Shown here: piece by piece, positions 43,256 to 54,246 of the stretch | Layout: each line of letters begins with the position of its first letter | Numbering within the stretch: position 1 is the stretch's first letter | Assembly: GCF_009711465.1 (NCBI RefSeq) | Contig: NZ_SMME01000863.1 | Location: forward strand, 1-63,413 | Length of the DNA stretch: 63,413 nucleotides | Direction of reading: 5' to 3' | Source: Parendozoicomonas verongulae | GTDB lineage: Bacteria; Pseudomonadota; Gammaproteobacteria; Pseudomonadales; Endozoicomonadaceae | Notes under the pieces: model-generated | The model's input: only the letters and a program-made list of their open reading frames with translations | Databases searched by the model: none | What the model was told of the DNA's origin: nothing | Program-made: the position numbers and the translations under genes

Positions 43256-43477
43256 TCTTTATTACGTCACTACCATTTATTGAACATTTAGCCGAACCCA
43301 CAACTATACCAGTGCATCCAGAATCCGGCACAAAGTAATCATCCATTCCCTCTAGGGATTAAACCCCCTCAGCCATTGTATTCGCCTACTGAGATTGCGC
43401 CACGACTCTTAACGTAACTGAATGATTCACAGGCTTACCTGCTTTATAATCGTCCGGTTCTCTATGGGAGTTATTTT

Positions 43478-46300
43478 GTGGATTCCATTACTGTACGCGG
43501 CGCGCGCACTCATAATCTCAAAAATATTGATGTCAATCTGCCCAGGGATAAGCTGATTGTCATTACCGGGCTGTCGGGGTCAGGCAAATCGTCGCTGGCG
43601 TTTGATACTTTATATGCCGAAGGCCAGCGCCGGTATGTAGAATCTCTCTCAGCCTATGCCCGCCAGTTCCTCTCGATGATGGAAAAACCGGACGTTGACC
43701 ATATTGAAGGTTTGTCCCCTGCCATTTCTATCGAGCAGAAGTCCACCAGCCATAACCCACGTTCTACCGTGGGTACCATCACCGAAATTTACGACTACCT
43801 GCGTCTGTTGTTCGCACGGGTCGGTACACCTCGCTGCCCGAAGCATCACCATCCGTTGGAAGCACAAACTATCAGCCAGATGGTGGATCAAGTGCTCGAT
43901 CTGCCGGAGGGATCCAAGCTGATGGTGCTGGCACCGGTTGTCCGTGCTCGCAAAGGTGAACACCTCCATGTCTTCAGTGAACTGAAAAGTCAGGGCTTTA
44001 TCCGTGCCCGCATCAACGGCATTGTGACCGATCTGGACACGCCACCGGCATTGGAAAAGAACAAGAAGCACACGATTGAAGTGGTTGTGGATCGCATCAA
44101 GGTGCGGGGCGACCTTCAGCTGCGCCTGTCCGAATCCTTTGAAACCGCTCTGGGTTTAACTGATGGTCTGGCCACCGTCAGCTTCATGGATGGCGAAGCA
44201 GACGACATTGTCTTCTCAGCACGCTTTGCCTGCCCAGAGTGTGGCTACAGCATTAACGAACTGGAGCCCCGCCTGTTCTCCTTCAACAATCCGGCCGGTG
44301 CCTGCCCCAGCTGTGATGGCTTGGGTGTGAAGCAGTTCTTCGACCAGGATCGCATCATCCATAATCCGGAATTGACACTGGCAGAAGGTGCCATTCGTGG
44401 GTGGGATCGCCGCAGCGTGTACTACTTCCATATGTTGAAGTCTCTGGCCAGGCACTGTGGTTTCTCTATCGATACGCCTTTTGAAGAACTCTCTGGTGAT
44501 CATCAGGATATTATCCTTCACGGCTCTGGTGATGACCTGATCGATTTCAGCTATATAAACGACCGTGGCGATATTTACAAAAAGCGCCACCGCTTTGAGG
44601 GCATCATTCCCAACTTTGAGCGTCGCTACAAAGACACAGAATCCCAGTCTGTTCGGGAAGACCTGAGCAAATACGTCGCCACCCAGCCTTGCCCTAAGTG
44701 CAAAGGCACCCGTCTGCGGGAAGAAGCACGCAATGTGTTTATTGAAGACACAAACCTGCCACAAGTATCCTGTCTTCCTGTTGAAGGGGCGCTGCAACAC
44801 TTTGAGGCCCTGAATCTCACCGGCCAGAAAGGGGAGATTGCATCCAAGATTCTGAAGGAGATTCAGGAGCGCCTCAGCTTCCTGAATAACGTAGGCCTGA
44901 ACTACCTTACCCTCGACCGCAGTGCCGACACCCTTTCCGGCGGTGAAGCCCAGCGCATCCGCCTTGCCAGTCAGATTGGTGCGGGCCTTGTAGGTGTCAT
45001 GTATATTCTCGATGAGCCGTCTATCGGCCTCCACCAGCGAGATAACGACCGCCTGCTAAAAACCCTCACTCGCCTTCGTGATCTTGGCAATACGGTTATC
45101 GTCGTGGAACACGATGAAGATGCGATCCGTACCGCAGACTATGTGCTGGATATCGGCCCTGGTGCCGGTGTGCACGGCGGTCAGATTATTGCCAGCGGTA
45201 CACCTGAAGAAGTCATGGACAACGAGAAGTCCATTACCGGTCAGTACCTGGCAGGGGTTCGCCGTATTGAAGTGCCTTCCAGGCGTGTTCCTGTGGATAA
45301 GAAGCGCAAGCTGATGCTTTCAGGTTGCTCCGGCAATAATCTGAAGAATGTTAATCTGGACGTTCCCCTGGGTCTGCTGACCTGCGTGACGGGCGTGTCT
45401 GGCTCGGGCAAATCCACACTGGTAAATGGTACGCTCTACCCCATTCTGGCGGAGAAGCTGAACGGGGCCACAACCCTGACAGCGGCTCCGTGGAAAAAAC
45501 TGAAGGGCCTTGAGCATGTGGATAAGTGTATCGACATCGACCAAAGCCCTATCGGCCGAACACCACGCTCCAACCCTGCGACCTATACCGGTATTTTCAC
45601 GCCTATCCGTGAACTTTTTGCAGGCACACAGGAAGCCCGCTCCCGTGGTTACAAGCCTGGCCGATTCAGCTTTAACGTGAAGGGTGGCCGTTGTGAGGCT
45701 TGTCAGGGTGATGGCGTAATCAAAGTGGAAATGCACTTCCTGCCAGACATCTATGTACCCTGTGACGTCTGCAAAGGCAAACGCTACAACCGTGAAACTC
45801 TGGAAGTGAAGTACAAAGGCAAGAGCATTGATGAAGTTCTGGAGATGACCGTGGAAGAAGCACTACCTTTCTTCGACGCCATTCCTGCCCTCAAACGTAA
45901 ACTGCAAACTTTAATGGATGTAGGCTTGTCGTATATTCACCTCGGCCAGAACGCGACCACTCTTTCTGGCGGTGAAGCCCAGCGGGTCAAACTGGCTAAA
46001 GAACTGTCCAAACGGGATACCGGCAAAACCTTCTACATCCTCGATGAACCAACCACTGGCCTGCACTTTGAAGATATTCAACTACTGCTAAAGGTTCTGC
46101 ACCGTCTGCGTGATCATGGCAACACCGTTTTGGTGATTGAGCATAACCTGGATGTGATTAAAACCGCAGACTGGGTTGTAGATCTTGGCCCGGAAGGGGG
46201 GGACGGCGGCGGACAGATTATCGCTACCGGCACGCCGGAGGAGGTAGCTGATATGGAGGTTTCCCATACTGGCCGTTTCCTGAAACCAATGCTGGCGTAA
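43478..46300 (+). CDS. uvrA: Excinuclease ABC subunit A
   Basis: A 940-residue DNA damage sensor of nucleotide-excision repair, working with UvrB. It has two ABC ATPase halves: Walker A at GLSGSGKSS (31-39) and GVSGSGKST (about 640), and signatures [11 protein letters not shown] and [11 protein letters not shown]. Zinc modules are CPECGYS...CPSCDG (about 250-280) and CEACQGDG...[10 protein letters not shown] (about 740-770). The start is GTG at 43478 with GGGAG 7 bases upstream. TATAAT at 43445-43450 may be its -10, but no good -35 or standard LexA box was found. Confidence 0.98.
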   Translation: MDSITVRGARTHNLKNIDVNLPRDKLIVITGLSGSGKSSLAFDTLYAEGQRRYVESLSAYARQFLSMMEKPDVDHIEGLSPAISIEQKSTSHNPRSTVGTITEIYDYLRLLFARVGTPRCPKHHHPLEAQTISQMVDQVLDLPEGSKLMVLAPVVRARKGEHLHVFSELKSQGFIRARINGIVTDLDTPPALEKNKKHTIEVVVDRIKVRGDLQLRLSESFETALGLTDGLATVSFMDGEADDIVFSARFACPECGYSINELEPRLFSFNNPAGACPSCDGLGVKQFFDQDRIIHNPELTLAEGAIRGWDRRSVYYFHMLKSLARHCGFSIDTPFEELSGDHQDIILHGSGDDLIDFSYINDRGDIYKKRHRFEGIIPNFERRYKDTESQSVREDLSKYVATQPCPKCKGTRLREEARNVFIEDTNLPQVSCLPVEGALQHFEALNLTGQKGEIASKILKEIQERLSFLNNVGLNYLTLDRSADTLSGGEAQRIRLASQIGAGLVGVMYILDEPSIGLHQRDNDRLLKTLTRLRDLGNTVIVVEHDEDAIRTADYVLDIGPGAGVHGGQIIASGTPEEVMDNEKSITGQYLAGVRRIEVPSRRVPVDKKRKLMLSGCSGNNLKNVNLDVPLGLLTCVTGVSGSGKSTLVNGTLYPILAEKLNGATTLTAAPWKKLKGLEHVDKCIDIDQSPIGRTPRSNPATYTGIFTPIRELFAGTQEARSRGYKPGRFSFNVKGGRCEACQGDGVIKVEMHFLPDIYVPCDVCKGKRYNRETLEVKYKGKSIDEVLEMTVEEALPFFDAIPALKRKLQTLMDVGLSYIHLGQNATTLSGGEAQRVKLAKELSKRDTGKTFYILDEPTTGLHFEDIQLLLKVLHRLRDHGNTVLVIEHNLDVIKTADWVVDLGPEGGDGGGQIIATGTPEEVADMEVSHTGRFLKPMLA

Positions 46301-46372
46301 TCAGCATACTGGCTGGATCTGCTGGAACATGCCTTTACAGGTTGTCAGGCTACAACTAATTCCCGATATTAA

Positions 46373-46402
46373 AAGCCGCAGCAATGAAATCATCTGCGGC
46401 TT
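46373..46402 (-). terminator. Hairpin between uvrA and the aminotransferase gene
   Basis: AAGCCGCAG (46373-46381) and CTGCGGCTT (46394-46402) form a perfect 9-bp stem with a 12-base loop. TTAATA follows on the minus strand and TATG on the plus strand. It lies between two convergent genes and best serves the aminotransferase. Confidence 0.65.
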
Positions 46403-46418
46403 ATGCGAGAAACTCTGA

Positions 46419-47579
46419 TTAGCTGTTGTAGACGGTAAGTGCCGCCTCAGTCGCTCCTGCTTTACCCAAAACCGCTTGCAGCGCTCCCAGACAGAACAGG
46501 ACATTTGTTTTGGTCGCTGCACAACCCATCAGGCCAATTCGCCAAACCTTACCCGCAAAATCGCCCAAGCCTGCGCCGATTTCCAGATTGTAGTCTGCCA
46601 ACAGCTGAGCACGCACAGCAGCTTCATCAATGTTTTCAGGAACAGTCACGAGATTCAACTGTGCCAAACGCTCTTCAATAGGAACGACCATTTCCATGCC
46701 TATAGCTTCAAGACCAGCTACCAAAGCGTTGTGGTGTAACTGATGACGCGCCCAGGAGTTCTCAATGCCCTCTTCCTGCAAAATTACCAGAGATTCATGA
46801 AGAGCATAGAGCGTATTGACAGGAGCGGTATGATGATAGGCACGCTTGGCACCTTTGCCCCAGTAACCCATGACCAGATTCAGATCGAGGAACCAACTTT
46901 GCACCCTGGTTTTACGATTCTGAATTTTATCCACAGCCTTCTGGCTAAAACTCACAGGGGAGAGGCCGGGTACACAGGAGAGACACTTCTGGGTTCCGGA
47001 GTAGATGGCATCAATGCCCCAGGCATCCACTTCCAGCTGGCTGCCACCGAGAGAAGTTACGGCATCAACGATGGTCAGGCAGTTATGCTCCCGAGCCAGG
47101 GCACACAGCTTTTCTGCATCACTGCGGGCACCGGTAGAGGTCTCGGCATGAACAAAGGCCAGAATCGCAGCATCAGGATGAGACTTCAGGGTTTCTTCAA
47201 CAGCAGCAGAGTCAACAGCTCGACCCCATTCGCCCTGGACAATAATAACTTCACCACCACAGCGTTCTACATTCTCTTTCATCCGCATACCGAATACGCC
47301 ATTGATACAGACGACCACTTTGTCTTCCGGCTCAACCAGATTAGCAAAACAGGTTTCCATACCAGCCGAACCGGGAGCAGACACGGGCAAAGTCAGGGTA
47401 TTCTCTGTGCGGAATGCGTATTGAAGCAGATGCTTCACTTCATCCATCATACGAACGAATTCTGGATCAAGGTGACCGACGGTTGGGCGAGAAAGGGCCT
47501 CAGTAACTCGAGGATAAACATCTGAAGGGCCAGGGCCCATAAGTGTACGTTTTGGCGGATGAAAAGATTGAATCGTCAT
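46419..47579 (-). CDS. Class V aminotransferase (alanine-glyoxylate / serine-pyruvate type)
   Basis: A 386-residue PLP enzyme. The PLP lysine is K198 in SGTQKCLSCVPGLSP and the pyridine-nitrogen Asp is D172 in TIVDAVTSLGG. SAPGSAGMETCFANL binds the phosphate. N-terminal LMGPGPSDVYPRVTEALSRPTVGHLDPEF is typical of alanine-glyoxylate and serine-glyoxylate aminotransferases. ATG at 47579 has AGGG upstream; the in-frame start at 47594 is less likely. The next gene upstream is a serine/threonine-type permease in the same direction, so uptake and transamination of serine is plausible but not proven. Confidence 0.92.
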   Translation of the reverse strand: MTIQSFHPPKRTLMGPGPSDVYPRVTEALSRPTVGHLDPEFVRMMDEVKHLLQYAFRTENTLTLPVSAPGSAGMETCFANLVEPEDKVVVCINGVFGMRMKENVERCGGEVIIVQGEWGRAVDSAAVEETLKSHPDAAILAFVHAETSTGARSDAEKLCALAREHNCLTIVDAVTSLGGSQLEVDAWGIDAIYSGTQKCLSCVPGLSPVSFSQKAVDKIQNRKTRVQSWFLDLNLVMGYWGKGAKRAYHHTAPVNTLYALHESLVILQEEGIENSWARHQLHHNALVAGLEAIGMEMVVPIEERLAQLNLVTVPENIDEAAVRAQLLADYNLEIGAGLGDFAGKVWRIGLMGCAATKTNVLFCLGALQAVLGKAGATEAALTVYNS

Positions 47580-47650
47580 GTATACCCTGCTCAATAATTC
47601 TCGATTTTAGAAGCACATGGAATCATATCAGTCTTTTTGCGTAAAAATAT

Positions 47651-48913
47651 TCAAAATGTTAAAGAAATAAGGAACCCCACTATTACGACAGCACCCCCAG
47701 CAAAAACATAAGCATCCTGCAATTGACTTCGCATAAACATCAAAGTCTTAAATCGATAAATGGCATAGATAGGAATAAAGAAAACAACGGCAGCCATCAT
47801 TGGTGCAACCAATCCGGCGATAACCTTTAAGATATTCCAGTTGCATACAGCTGCCAGCCAGCAACCAATAGCTGCAATAGCAATACTTATTCTGTGAACA
47901 GATGCCGGTGACGTTGTGGTTTTCCCAAAAAAGCGATTAATAGCGTGGGAAAGAATGCCATTAATTAATTCGACCGTTCCCAGAAAAAATCCCAGAAATG
48001 ACGTTGTTATCGAAAGAAAAGCGATGAGCGGAGCTATAAAAAAGAACCAGTTATTGCCAGAACTGTTGGCAAGCACTGAAAGAATAGGAAGATTGCTGTG
48101 CTGCTCAACAACCAGTGTGTCTTTGGGAAGGGACAGCAGACATGAGAGAACAAAAAACATAATCACAACAAAGAGAAAAACGGTACTGAGGAGATGAATA
48201 TTATCTATTGTTCGATAATGATCTTCCGTTTTTCCTCCGTGTTCCCTGTATCGCCTGGCCATAACTGCACACATAGGCGCATGATAGAAAGAAAATATAA
48301 CGACAGGCAATCCAAATAAAATGACCCTCCAGAACTCACCATGCCCTGGAATGTAAAACAGATAATCCAGCTCCCAATGAGGGATGAGGTAAATTCCCAT
48401 AAAGAGCATGATAATTGTGAGCGGCACTACCATCGCGCTAGCCACACGCAGCAGCCACTTCTCACCACCGACTAAAACCGTAACCAGCATCATAATCAAC
48501 ACGGCTGAAATATAGATATTATCTGGTACATGATGCTGAAGTTGGTGACGAATGAAGCTGGACGTAATATTTGTAATACCAATGGAATAAATAAGAAGTG
48601 TTGGAAAAACAGATAGAAAACAGATAAGGAGAAAGATACCTGAATAACGCTTTGGGAAAATATGTTGTATTACGCTGTGCATATCGGCGCTGGGCATTTC
48701 CGGACTGAGACAAACTCTGGACAGGTTGCGGTGGCTAAGCATCACCAAAGGCAGACAGAAAAGCGTGAGTGTAAGAATTGGTAATATCCCCCCAGTTCCA
48801 ATAGCGAAGGGAAGATACAGCACACCAGCCCCGAGTCCGGTTCCTGCCAGTGCGAAAACCCATGCCAATTCATGACGGCTCAACAACAAGTTCTTTTTCT
48901 TTTGTCTATCCAA
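47651..48913 (-). CDS. HAAAP family amino acid permease (SdaC/TdcC-like)
   Basis: A 420-residue permease with 11 membrane segments, related to the serine and threonine transporters SdaC and TdcC. Matches include GTGLGAGVLYLPFAIGTGGILPI, FPTLLIYSIGITNI and VVIFSFYHAPMCAV. I choose TTG at 48913 as start because GGGGGAT lies 6 bases upstream and the length then fits the family. A GTG at 49009 is in frame but has no ribosome site and adds 32 non-homologous residues. It sits between rplQ and the aminotransferase gene, where pseudomonads often have other genes. Confidence 0.88.
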   Translation of the reverse strand: MDRQKKKNLLLSRHELAWVFALAGTGLGAGVLYLPFAIGTGGILPILTLTLFCLPLVMLSHRNLSRVCLSPEMPSADMHSVIQHIFPKRYSGIFLLICFLSVFPTLLIYSIGITNITSSFIRHQLQHHVPDNIYISAVLIMMLVTVLVGGEKWLLRVASAMVVPLTIIMLFMGIYLIPHWELDYLFYIPGHGEFWRVILFGLPVVIFSFYHAPMCAVMARRYREHGGKTEDHYRTIDNIHLLSTVFLFVVIMFFVLSCLLSLPKDTLVVEQHSNLPILSVLANSSGNNWFFFIAPLIAFLSITTSFLGFFLGTVELINGILSHAINRFFGKTTTSPASVHRISIAIAAIGCWLAAVCNWNILKVIAGLVAPMMAAVVFFIPIYAIYRFKTLMFMRSQLQDAYVFAGGAVVIVGFLISLTF

Positions 48914-49024
48914 ACCAAATCCCCCGATACACCGGCATGTCAGTATAGATTCAGATTCGTGTTGGAAATGATCAAAAGAGGCCAAGTCTGTTGAGATTTT
49001 ATAATTCACTTTTTTAAGACAAAA

Positions 49025-49049
49025 AAAACCGGGCTAAAAGCCCGGTTTT
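49025..49049 (-). terminator. Terminator of the alpha ribosomal operon
   Basis: AAAACCGGGCT (49025-49035) pairs with AGCCCGGTTTT (49039-49049) around AAA, with a run of T on the minus strand. It lies 16 bases past the rplQ stop and ends the ribosomal cluster. Confidence 0.93.
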
Positions 49050-49064
49050 TCAGATCTGGAGATC

Positions 49065-49451
49065 TTATTCCTCGTCAGCAGCTTCCACTGCAACAGGGCG
49101 ATCAACCAGTTCAACGTATGCCATAGGAGCAGCATCGCCTTGACGGAAGCCACACTTCAGGATACGGATGTAACCACCAGGACGCTCTTTGTAGCGAGGG
49201 CCCAGATCAGTAAACAGCTTACCAACGGTAGCTTTGTTACGCAGGCGGTCAAATGCCAGACGGCGGTTGGCTACGGAGTCTTCCTTAGCCAGAGTAATCA
49301 GAGGCTCTGCTACACGGCGCAGTTCTTTGGCCTTGGGCAGAGTCGTCTTGATCACTTCGTGCTCAACCAGGGAAGCAGTCATGTTCTTGAACATCGCCTG
49401 GCGATGTGAACTGTTCCGGTTAAGCTTACGTCCACTCTTACGATGACGCAT
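49065..49451 (-). CDS. rplQ: 50S ribosomal protein L17
   Basis: 128 residues; the opening [24 protein letters not shown] is diagnostic. L17 sits near the peptide exit tunnel. It is the last gene of the alpha unit, 32 bases after rpoA, and is followed by a strong terminator. Confidence 0.98.
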   Translation of the reverse strand: MRHRKSGRKLNRNSSHRQAMFKNMTASLVEHEVIKTTLPKAKELRRVAEPLITLAKEDSVANRRLAFDRLRNKATVGKLFTDLGPRYKERPGGYIRILKCGFRQGDAAPMAYVELVDRPVAVEAADEE

Positions 49452-49483
49452 GATTCTTCATCCTTACCAGATAGACTGGTGGT

Positions 49484-50485
49484 TTAAGCTGAAACCTTGT
49501 CGTCGGACTTCAAGCTAGCCGGTGGCCAGTTGTCCAGGCGCATGCCCAGACTCAAACCACGAGAAGCGAGAACGTCTTTGATCTCGGTAAGGGACTTTTT
49601 GCCCAGGTTCGGGGTTTTCAGCAGCTCAACCTCAGTGCGCTGAATCAGATCTCCGATGTAGTAAATGTTCTCTGCCTTCAGGCAGTTGGCGCTACGTACA
49701 GTCAGCTCCAGATCATCTACAGGACGCAACAAGATAGGATCGACTTCGTCTTCCTTCTGCTCCGGTTCGGGTTCTGCATCACCTTCCAGGTCAACGAAGA
49801 CTGCCAGTTGTTGCTGCAGAATAGTAGCAGCGCGACGGATAGCTTCGTCTGGATCCAGGGTACCATTGGTTTCCAGATCCAGGACCAGTTTGTCGAGATC
49901 AGTACGCTGTTCTACACGCGCACGCTCAACAACATAGGAAACTCTGTGCACTGGGCTGTAAGTAGCATCCAACTGGAGACGACCGATTGAACGTGTCTCT
50001 TCTTCATCGGTGCGACGCTGATCTGCAGTTTCATAACCGCGACCACGACGAACCAGAAGCTTCATGTTCAGATCGCCCTTTTCGCTTACGTGAGCAATCA
50101 CGTGCTCAGGGTTCAAGATCTCAACATCGTGATCCAGCTGAATATCACCAGCAGTAACAACACCCGCCCCTTTATGGGACAGGGTCAGGGTCGCTTCATC
50201 GCGACCGGTCATGTTTATCGCAAGACCTTTCAGATTCAGGAGGATGTCGATGACATCTTCCTGAACACCTTCTACTGTGCTGTACTCATGCTGCACCCCG
50301 TCGATCTCGGCTTCGACAACAGCACATCCTGGCATTGAGGACAGCAGAATACGCCGCAGTGCATTACCCAACGTATGACCAAAGCCACGCTCGAGTGGTT
50401 CGAGAGTAATCTTGGCACGCGTTGCGCTGTGTTCCTCAACGTCGATGTGACGCGGAGTCAAAAATTCTGTAGCCGAGTTCTGCAT
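49484..50485 (-). CDS. rpoA: RNA polymerase alpha subunit
   Basis: 333 residues. The N-terminal assembly domain has [26 protein letters not shown] (about 30-55). The flexible linker is acidic ([10 protein letters not shown], about 240). The C-terminal domain (about 250-325), which contacts UP elements and activators, has [22 protein letters not shown] and [19 protein letters not shown] at 50485 is used, with GGTGGGG upstream; an in-frame GTG at 50500 coincides with that ribosome site and is rejected. Confidence 0.98.
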   Translation of the reverse strand: MQNSATEFLTPRHIDVEEHSATRAKITLEPLERGFGHTLGNALRRILLSSMPGCAVVEAEIDGVQHEYSTVEGVQEDVIDILLNLKGLAINMTGRDEATLTLSHKGAGVVTAGDIQLDHDVEILNPEHVIAHVSEKGDLNMKLLVRRGRGYETADQRRTDEEETRSIGRLQLDATYSPVHRVSYVVERARVEQRTDLDKLVLDLETNGTLDPDEAIRRAATILQQQLAVFVDLEGDAEPEPEQKEDEVDPILLRPVDDLELTVRSANCLKAENIYYIGDLIQRTEVELLKTPNLGKKSLTEIKDVLASRGLSLGMRLDNWPPASLKSDDKVSA

Positions 50486-50515
50486 GGATGAACACCCCAC
50501 CTAGTTATCTATCCC

Positions 50516-51136
50516 TTACTTGGAGTACAGCTCGACGATCAGGTTCTCGTTGATGTCGGCTGACAGATCACTCCGCTCAGGCTGTGCCTTGAAAGTACCT
50601 TCTTTCTTCTTGGCATCAACCTCTACCCACACGGAGAAACCGCGTTGGGCGGCCAGTTCCAGAGCAGCGTTGATACGCAACTGGTTCTTAGCCTTCTCGC
50701 GGACAGCGACAACATCACCAGGCTTAACCTGGTAGGACGGGATGTTGACTGTCTTACCATTTACCATAATGGCCTTGTGGCTCACCAGCTGACGTGATTC
50801 AGCGCGGGTGGAACCAAAGCCCATACGGTATACTACATTATCAAGGCGACCTTCCAACAGTTGCAACAGGTTTACGCCAGTTGCGCCTTTCAGACGATCA
50901 GCTTCTTTGTAGTAGTTGCGGAATTGCTTTTCCAGTACACCGTACAAACGACGTACTTTCTGCTTTTCACGCAGCTGGACACCGTAGTCGGACAGACGTC
51001 CGCGACGTTGACCATGTTGTCCGGGGATTACCTCAGCGCGACACTTGGACTCGTGTGGACGTACACCGCTCTTCAGGAAGAGATCAGTGCCTTCACGACG
51101 AGACAGCTTGCACTTGGGACCGATATATCTTGCCAT
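50516..51136 (-). CDS. rpsD: 30S ribosomal protein S4
   Basis: 206 residues, opening [24 protein letters not shown]. The S4 RNA-binding domain is at about 95-160 ([31 protein letters not shown]). It nucleates 16S 5'-domain assembly and in E. coli represses the alpha operon by binding the rpsM leader. It lacks the Cys zinc motif of some S4 proteins. Confidence 0.98.
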   Translation of the reverse strand: MARYIGPKCKLSRREGTDLFLKSGVRPHESKCRAEVIPGQHGQRRGRLSDYGVQLREKQKVRRLYGVLEKQFRNYYKEADRLKGATGVNLLQLLEGRLDNVVYRMGFGSTRAESRQLVSHKAIMVNGKTVNIPSYQVKPGDVVAVREKAKNQLRINAALELAAQRGFSVWVEVDAKKKEGTFKAQPERSDLSADINENLIVELYSK

Positions 51137-51154
51137 TTTGACCGTATCTCCTGT

Positions 51155-51544
51155 TTACACGCGACGCTTTTTAGGCGGACGACAGCCGTTGTGCGGGATC
51201 GGGGTAACATCAGTGATGTTAGTGATCTTGTATCCGCAGGCATTCAGTGCGCGTACAGCAGACTCACGGCCTGGGCCGGGGCCTTTTACACAAACGTCAA
51301 GATTCTTCAGACCGTACTCAGCGGCTGCATTTCCCGCGCGCTCCGCTGCTACCTGGGCAGCAAATGGAGTGCTCTTACGGGAGCCACGGAAACCAGAACC
51401 ACCAGCAGTGGCCCAGGAAAGCGTGTTGCCCTGGCGATCGGTAATTGTCACGATGGTGTTATTGAAGGAAGCGTGGATGTGTGCAACACCGTCCACAACT
51501 GTCTTCTTCACCTTTTTACGTGAACGAATACCTGGCTTTGCCAT
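51155..51544 (-). CDS. rpsK: 30S ribosomal protein S11
   Basis: 129 residues. [20 protein letters not shown] and the ending [18 protein letters not shown] are diagnostic. It forms part of the platform of the 30S subunit and lies between rpsM and rpsD. Confidence 0.98.
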   Translation of the reverse strand: MAKPGIRSRKKVKKTVVDGVAHIHASFNNTIVTITDRQGNTLSWATAGGSGFRGSRKSTPFAAQVAAERAGNAAAEYGLKNLDVCVKGPGPGRESAVRALNACGYKITNITDVTPIPHNGCRPPKKRRV

Positions 51545-51588
51545 ATCAGAATTGTTCCTGTATTCAGACGACTGGAAGAACCAGTTGT

Positions 51589-51945
51589 TTACTTACGAAT
51601 CGGTTTACGTGGGCCCTTACGGGTGCGCGCATTAGTTTTAGTGCGCTGTCCACGAACCGGAAGATTGCGACGATGACGCAGACCGCGGTAGCAGCCCAGG
51701 TCCATCAGACGCTTGATATTCATGTTGATTTCGCGACGCAGGTCACCTTCGACGGTGAAGTCACCGACGGCGGTACGCAGTTTCTCGATATCATCATCGC
51801 TCAGATCAGAGATCTTGGCACTTGGATTAACACCAGTAGCCGCACAGATTTTCTGAGCAGTGTGCTGACCAACACCAAAAATGTAGGTCAGAGAGATAAC
51901 AGTATGTTTGTTATCCGGGATATTGACGCCAGCAATACGGGCCAT
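51589..51945 (-). CDS. rpsM: 30S ribosomal protein S13
   Basis: 118 residues, opening [26 protein letters not shown] and ending in the basic tail [21 protein letters not shown], which reaches the subunit interface. It is the first gene after the promoter at 52013-52041, so it opens the alpha unit. Confidence 0.98.
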   Translation of the reverse strand: MARIAGVNIPDNKHTVISLTYIFGVGQHTAQKICAATGVNPSAKISDLSDDDIEKLRTAVGDFTVEGDLRREINMNIKRLMDLGCYRGLRHRRNLPVRGQRTKTNARTRKGPRKPIRK

Positions 51946-52012
51946 TCAATCGTCTCCGTGAGTTTCGCCTAATTGCAACGCGAAGGTCTAAACCCAAATC
52001 GAAAGGTGCCGC

Positions 52013-52041
52013 ATAATACATGCTAAACCTTCTCAAAGCAA
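52013..52041 (-). promoter_or_regulatory. Sigma-70 promoter of the alpha operon (before rpsM)
   Basis: Read on the minus strand: -35 TTGCTT (52036-52041), a 17-base spacer, and -10 TATTAT (52013-52018). Transcription would start near 52006 and give a leader of about 60 bases before rpsM, short enough to hold an S4-type control structure only if compact. Confidence 0.65.
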
Positions 52042-52042
52042 C

Positions 52043-52081
52043 CGCCTGGCTTTCAGTGAGCCTATCAGCTCAAGCCAGGCG
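52043..52081 (-). terminator. Hairpin between rpmJ and rpsM
   Basis: CGCCTGGCTT (52043-52052) pairs with AAGCCAGGCG (52072-52081), and TGAG/CTCA pair within the loop. On the minus strand GGTTGCTTTG follows. It lies downstream of rpmJ and directly upstream of the rpsM promoter, so it probably ends the spc transcript, at least in part. Confidence 0.6.
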
Positions 52082-52142
52082 TGTATCCCAATGGGATCTC
52101 GTAAGAGTGTCGCTTAGTTCAATTTGGTCTCAAACCGAGCGA

Positions 52143-52259
52143 TTAGCCCTGACGCTGCTTATGTCGGGGTTCTTTGCTGCAGATTACGCGAACAGCACCC
52201 TTACGCTTGATGATCTTGCAATCGCGGCAGATCTTCTTTACAGAAGCACGAACTTTCAT
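52143..52259 (-). CDS. rpmJ: 50S ribosomal protein L36
   Basis: 38 residues, found by reading the gap after secY: it opens [20 protein letters not shown] and ends [11 protein letters not shown]. The zinc-binding set is C11, C14, C27 and H33, so this is the zinc-containing (C+) form. It is the last gene of the spc unit, 32 bases after secY. Confidence 0.96.
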   Translation of the reverse strand: MKVRASVKKICRDCKIIKRKGAVRVICSKEPRHKQRQG

Positions 52260-52291
52260 TGTTCTCTCCACTATCGGCAGAGTTATGTTTC

Positions 52292-53617
52292 CTATCGGAT
52301 CAGGCCGCCGGAACCATAACCCTTAAGATTAGCTTTTTTCATCAGGGACTCATACTGATTTGACATCAGATGAGACTGAATCTGCGCCATGGTATCCATG
52401 ACAACTACTACAACGATCAGCAGTGATGTACCACCTAAGTAGAATGGTACGTTTGCCCATACCACCAGGAACTGGGGCAGCAGACAAACTGCAGTCATGT
52501 AAACAGCGCCAACCAGAGTAAGCTTTGTCAGAACGCTATCAATGTAGCGAGCTGTATGCTCACCCGGACGGATACCGGGAATAAAGGCTCCTGACTTCTT
52601 CAGGTTATCTGCAACGTCTTTCGGATTGAAAACCAGTGCAGTGTAGAAGAAGCAGAAAAATACAATACCAATCGTGAACAATACAATGTTCAGCGGTTGG
52701 CCTGGCCCCAGGGCCAGAGCAACATCCTGCAACCAGCTCATACCTTCACTCTGACCAAACCATTGTGCAATGGAGGCAGGGAACAGCAGAATACTGGAGG
52801 CGAAGATCGCTGGAATAACACCAGCCATATTCACCTTAAGTGGCAGGTGACTGCTCTGAGCCGCGAACACCTTGCGACCTTGCTGGCGCTTAGCGTAGTT
52901 CACTGTAATGCGGCGTTGGCCACGTTCTACATAGACTACACCAGCGATGACGGCGACAGCCAGTACGGCAACCACCAGCAAAGCAAGGATATTCACGTCA
53001 CCCTGACGGGCTGACTCGAAGGACTGCACAATGGCGCCCGGCAGCCCTGCGACAATACCTGCGAAAATCAGAATCGAGATACCGTTACCGATACCACGCT
53101 CTGTAACTTGTTCGCCGAGCCACATCATGAACACGGCACCTGTCACAAATGTTGCGACAGCCACAAAGTAAAAGCTGAAGTCGGTAGTGAACGCCACACC
53201 CTGATTCGCCAGGCCAACAGTCATACCAGTACCCTGAATCAGGGCAAGGATGACTGTACCATAGCGGGTGTATTGGCTGATCTTACGACGACCGCTTTCA
53301 CCTTCTTTCTTAAGTTGTTCCAGCTGAGGGCTGACCACTGTCATCAGCTGCATGATAATCGATGCAGAGATGTAGGGCATGATTCCCAAAGCCAGTACAG
53401 ACATGCGCTCCAATGCACCACCGGAGAACATGTTGAAGAGACCAAGAATGGTTCCTTCGTTCTGGCTAAACAACTGTGCCAATCTATCTGGGTTGATACC
53501 GGGAACGGGGATATGAGCCCCGATCCGGTATACCAGGATGGCAAGAAAGACAAACCGTACGCGAGACCAGAGCTCGCTCAGTCCGTTCTGATTTCCCACA
53601 GGTAATGTCTTAGCCAT
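52292..53617 (-). CDS. secY: Preprotein translocase subunit SecY
   Basis: 441 residues with ten membrane segments, the channel of the Sec translocon. It opens with [32 protein letters not shown] and has the plug-region sequence [31 protein letters not shown]. The ATG directly abuts the rplO stop with no gap, so translation is probably coupled. Confidence 0.98.
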   Translation of the reverse strand: MAKTLPVGNQNGLSELWSRVRFVFLAILVYRIGAHIPVPGINPDRLAQLFSQNEGTILGLFNMFSGGALERMSVLALGIMPYISASIIMQLMTVVSPQLEQLKKEGESGRRKISQYTRYGTVILALIQGTGMTVGLANQGVAFTTDFSFYFVAVATFVTGAVFMMWLGEQVTERGIGNGISILIFAGIVAGLPGAIVQSFESARQGDVNILALLVVAVLAVAVIAGVVYVERGQRRITVNYAKRQQGRKVFAAQSSHLPLKVNMAGVIPAIFASSILLFPASIAQWFGQSEGMSWLQDVALALGPGQPLNIVLFTIGIVFFCFFYTALVFNPKDVADNLKKSGAFIPGIRPGEHTARYIDSVLTKLTLVGAVYMTAVCLLPQFLVVWANVPFYLGGTSLLIVVVVVMDTMAQIQSHLMSNQYESLMKKANLKGYGSGGLIR

Positions 53618-54052
53618 TTAGTCCTCGATTTTACCACCAGCGGCTTCGATAGCGGCACGGGCACCCTTGGTGACTGCCAGTCCCTTGATGGTAACAGCCT
53701 TGCTCAGCTCACCAGACAGAACAACTTTGGCACGCTTGATGCCGCCGTTGATCAGGTCTGCTGCGCGCAGGGCTTCCAGATCGATAACTTCTGCATCAAC
53801 CTTGGCCAGTTCAGCCAGGCGGATTTCAGCAGTTATACGAGCCAGACGAGAGCTAAAGCCGTACTTTGGAAGACGACGCTGCAGTGGCTGCTGACCGCCT
53901 TCAAAACCTGGCTTAACGCCGCCGCCGGAACGGGACTTCTGACCTTTGTGACCACGGCCACCAGTCTTACCGATTCCGCTACCGATACCACGACCGACGC
54001 GCTTACCACTCTTGTGGCTACCTTCGGCCGGAGACAGAGTATTCAGTTTCAT
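53618..54052 (-). CDS. rplO: 50S ribosomal protein L15
   Basis: 144 residues. The Gly/Lys-rich N-terminal segment [29 protein letters not shown], which threads into 23S rRNA, is diagnostic. It lies one base after rpmD. Confidence 0.98.
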   Translation of the reverse strand: MKLNTLSPAEGSHKSGKRVGRGIGSGIGKTGGRGHKGQKSRSGGGVKPGFEGGQQPLQRRLPKYGFSSRLARITAEIRLAELAKVDAEVIDLEALRAADLINGGIKRAKVVLSGELSKAVTIKGLAVTKGARAAIEAAGGKIED

Positions 54053-54053
54053 A

Positions 54054-54239
54054 TTACTCTCCTTCGACGCGAACGAGGTAGTTAACCTTGTTCACCATAC
54101 CGCGAACGGAAGGGGTATCTTCCACTTCTACGGTGTGACCGATTCGACGCAGGCCAAGACCCTGAACGCAGGCCTTGTGGCTTTTCAGTCGACCGTTAGC
54201 ACTCTTTACGAGTGTCACTTTGATCTTCTTGTCTGCCAT
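54054..54239 (-). CDS. rpmD: 50S ribosomal protein L30
   Basis: 61 residues from ATG at 54239 ([13 protein letters not shown]), with GAGG upstream. A longer in-frame start at 54287 is inside rpsE and is rejected. [26 protein letters not shown] is the family core. Confidence 0.97.
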   Translation of the reverse strand: MADKKIKVTLVKSANGRLKSHKACVQGLGLRRIGHTVEVEDTPSVRGMVNKVNYLVRVEGE

Positions 54240-54246
54240 GGGAACC

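Noticed and set aside
43418-43432. A LexA-like CTG...CAG palindrome upstream of uvrA
   Set aside because: The spacer is 9 bases, not 10, and the flanking bases do not fit CTGT...ACAG.
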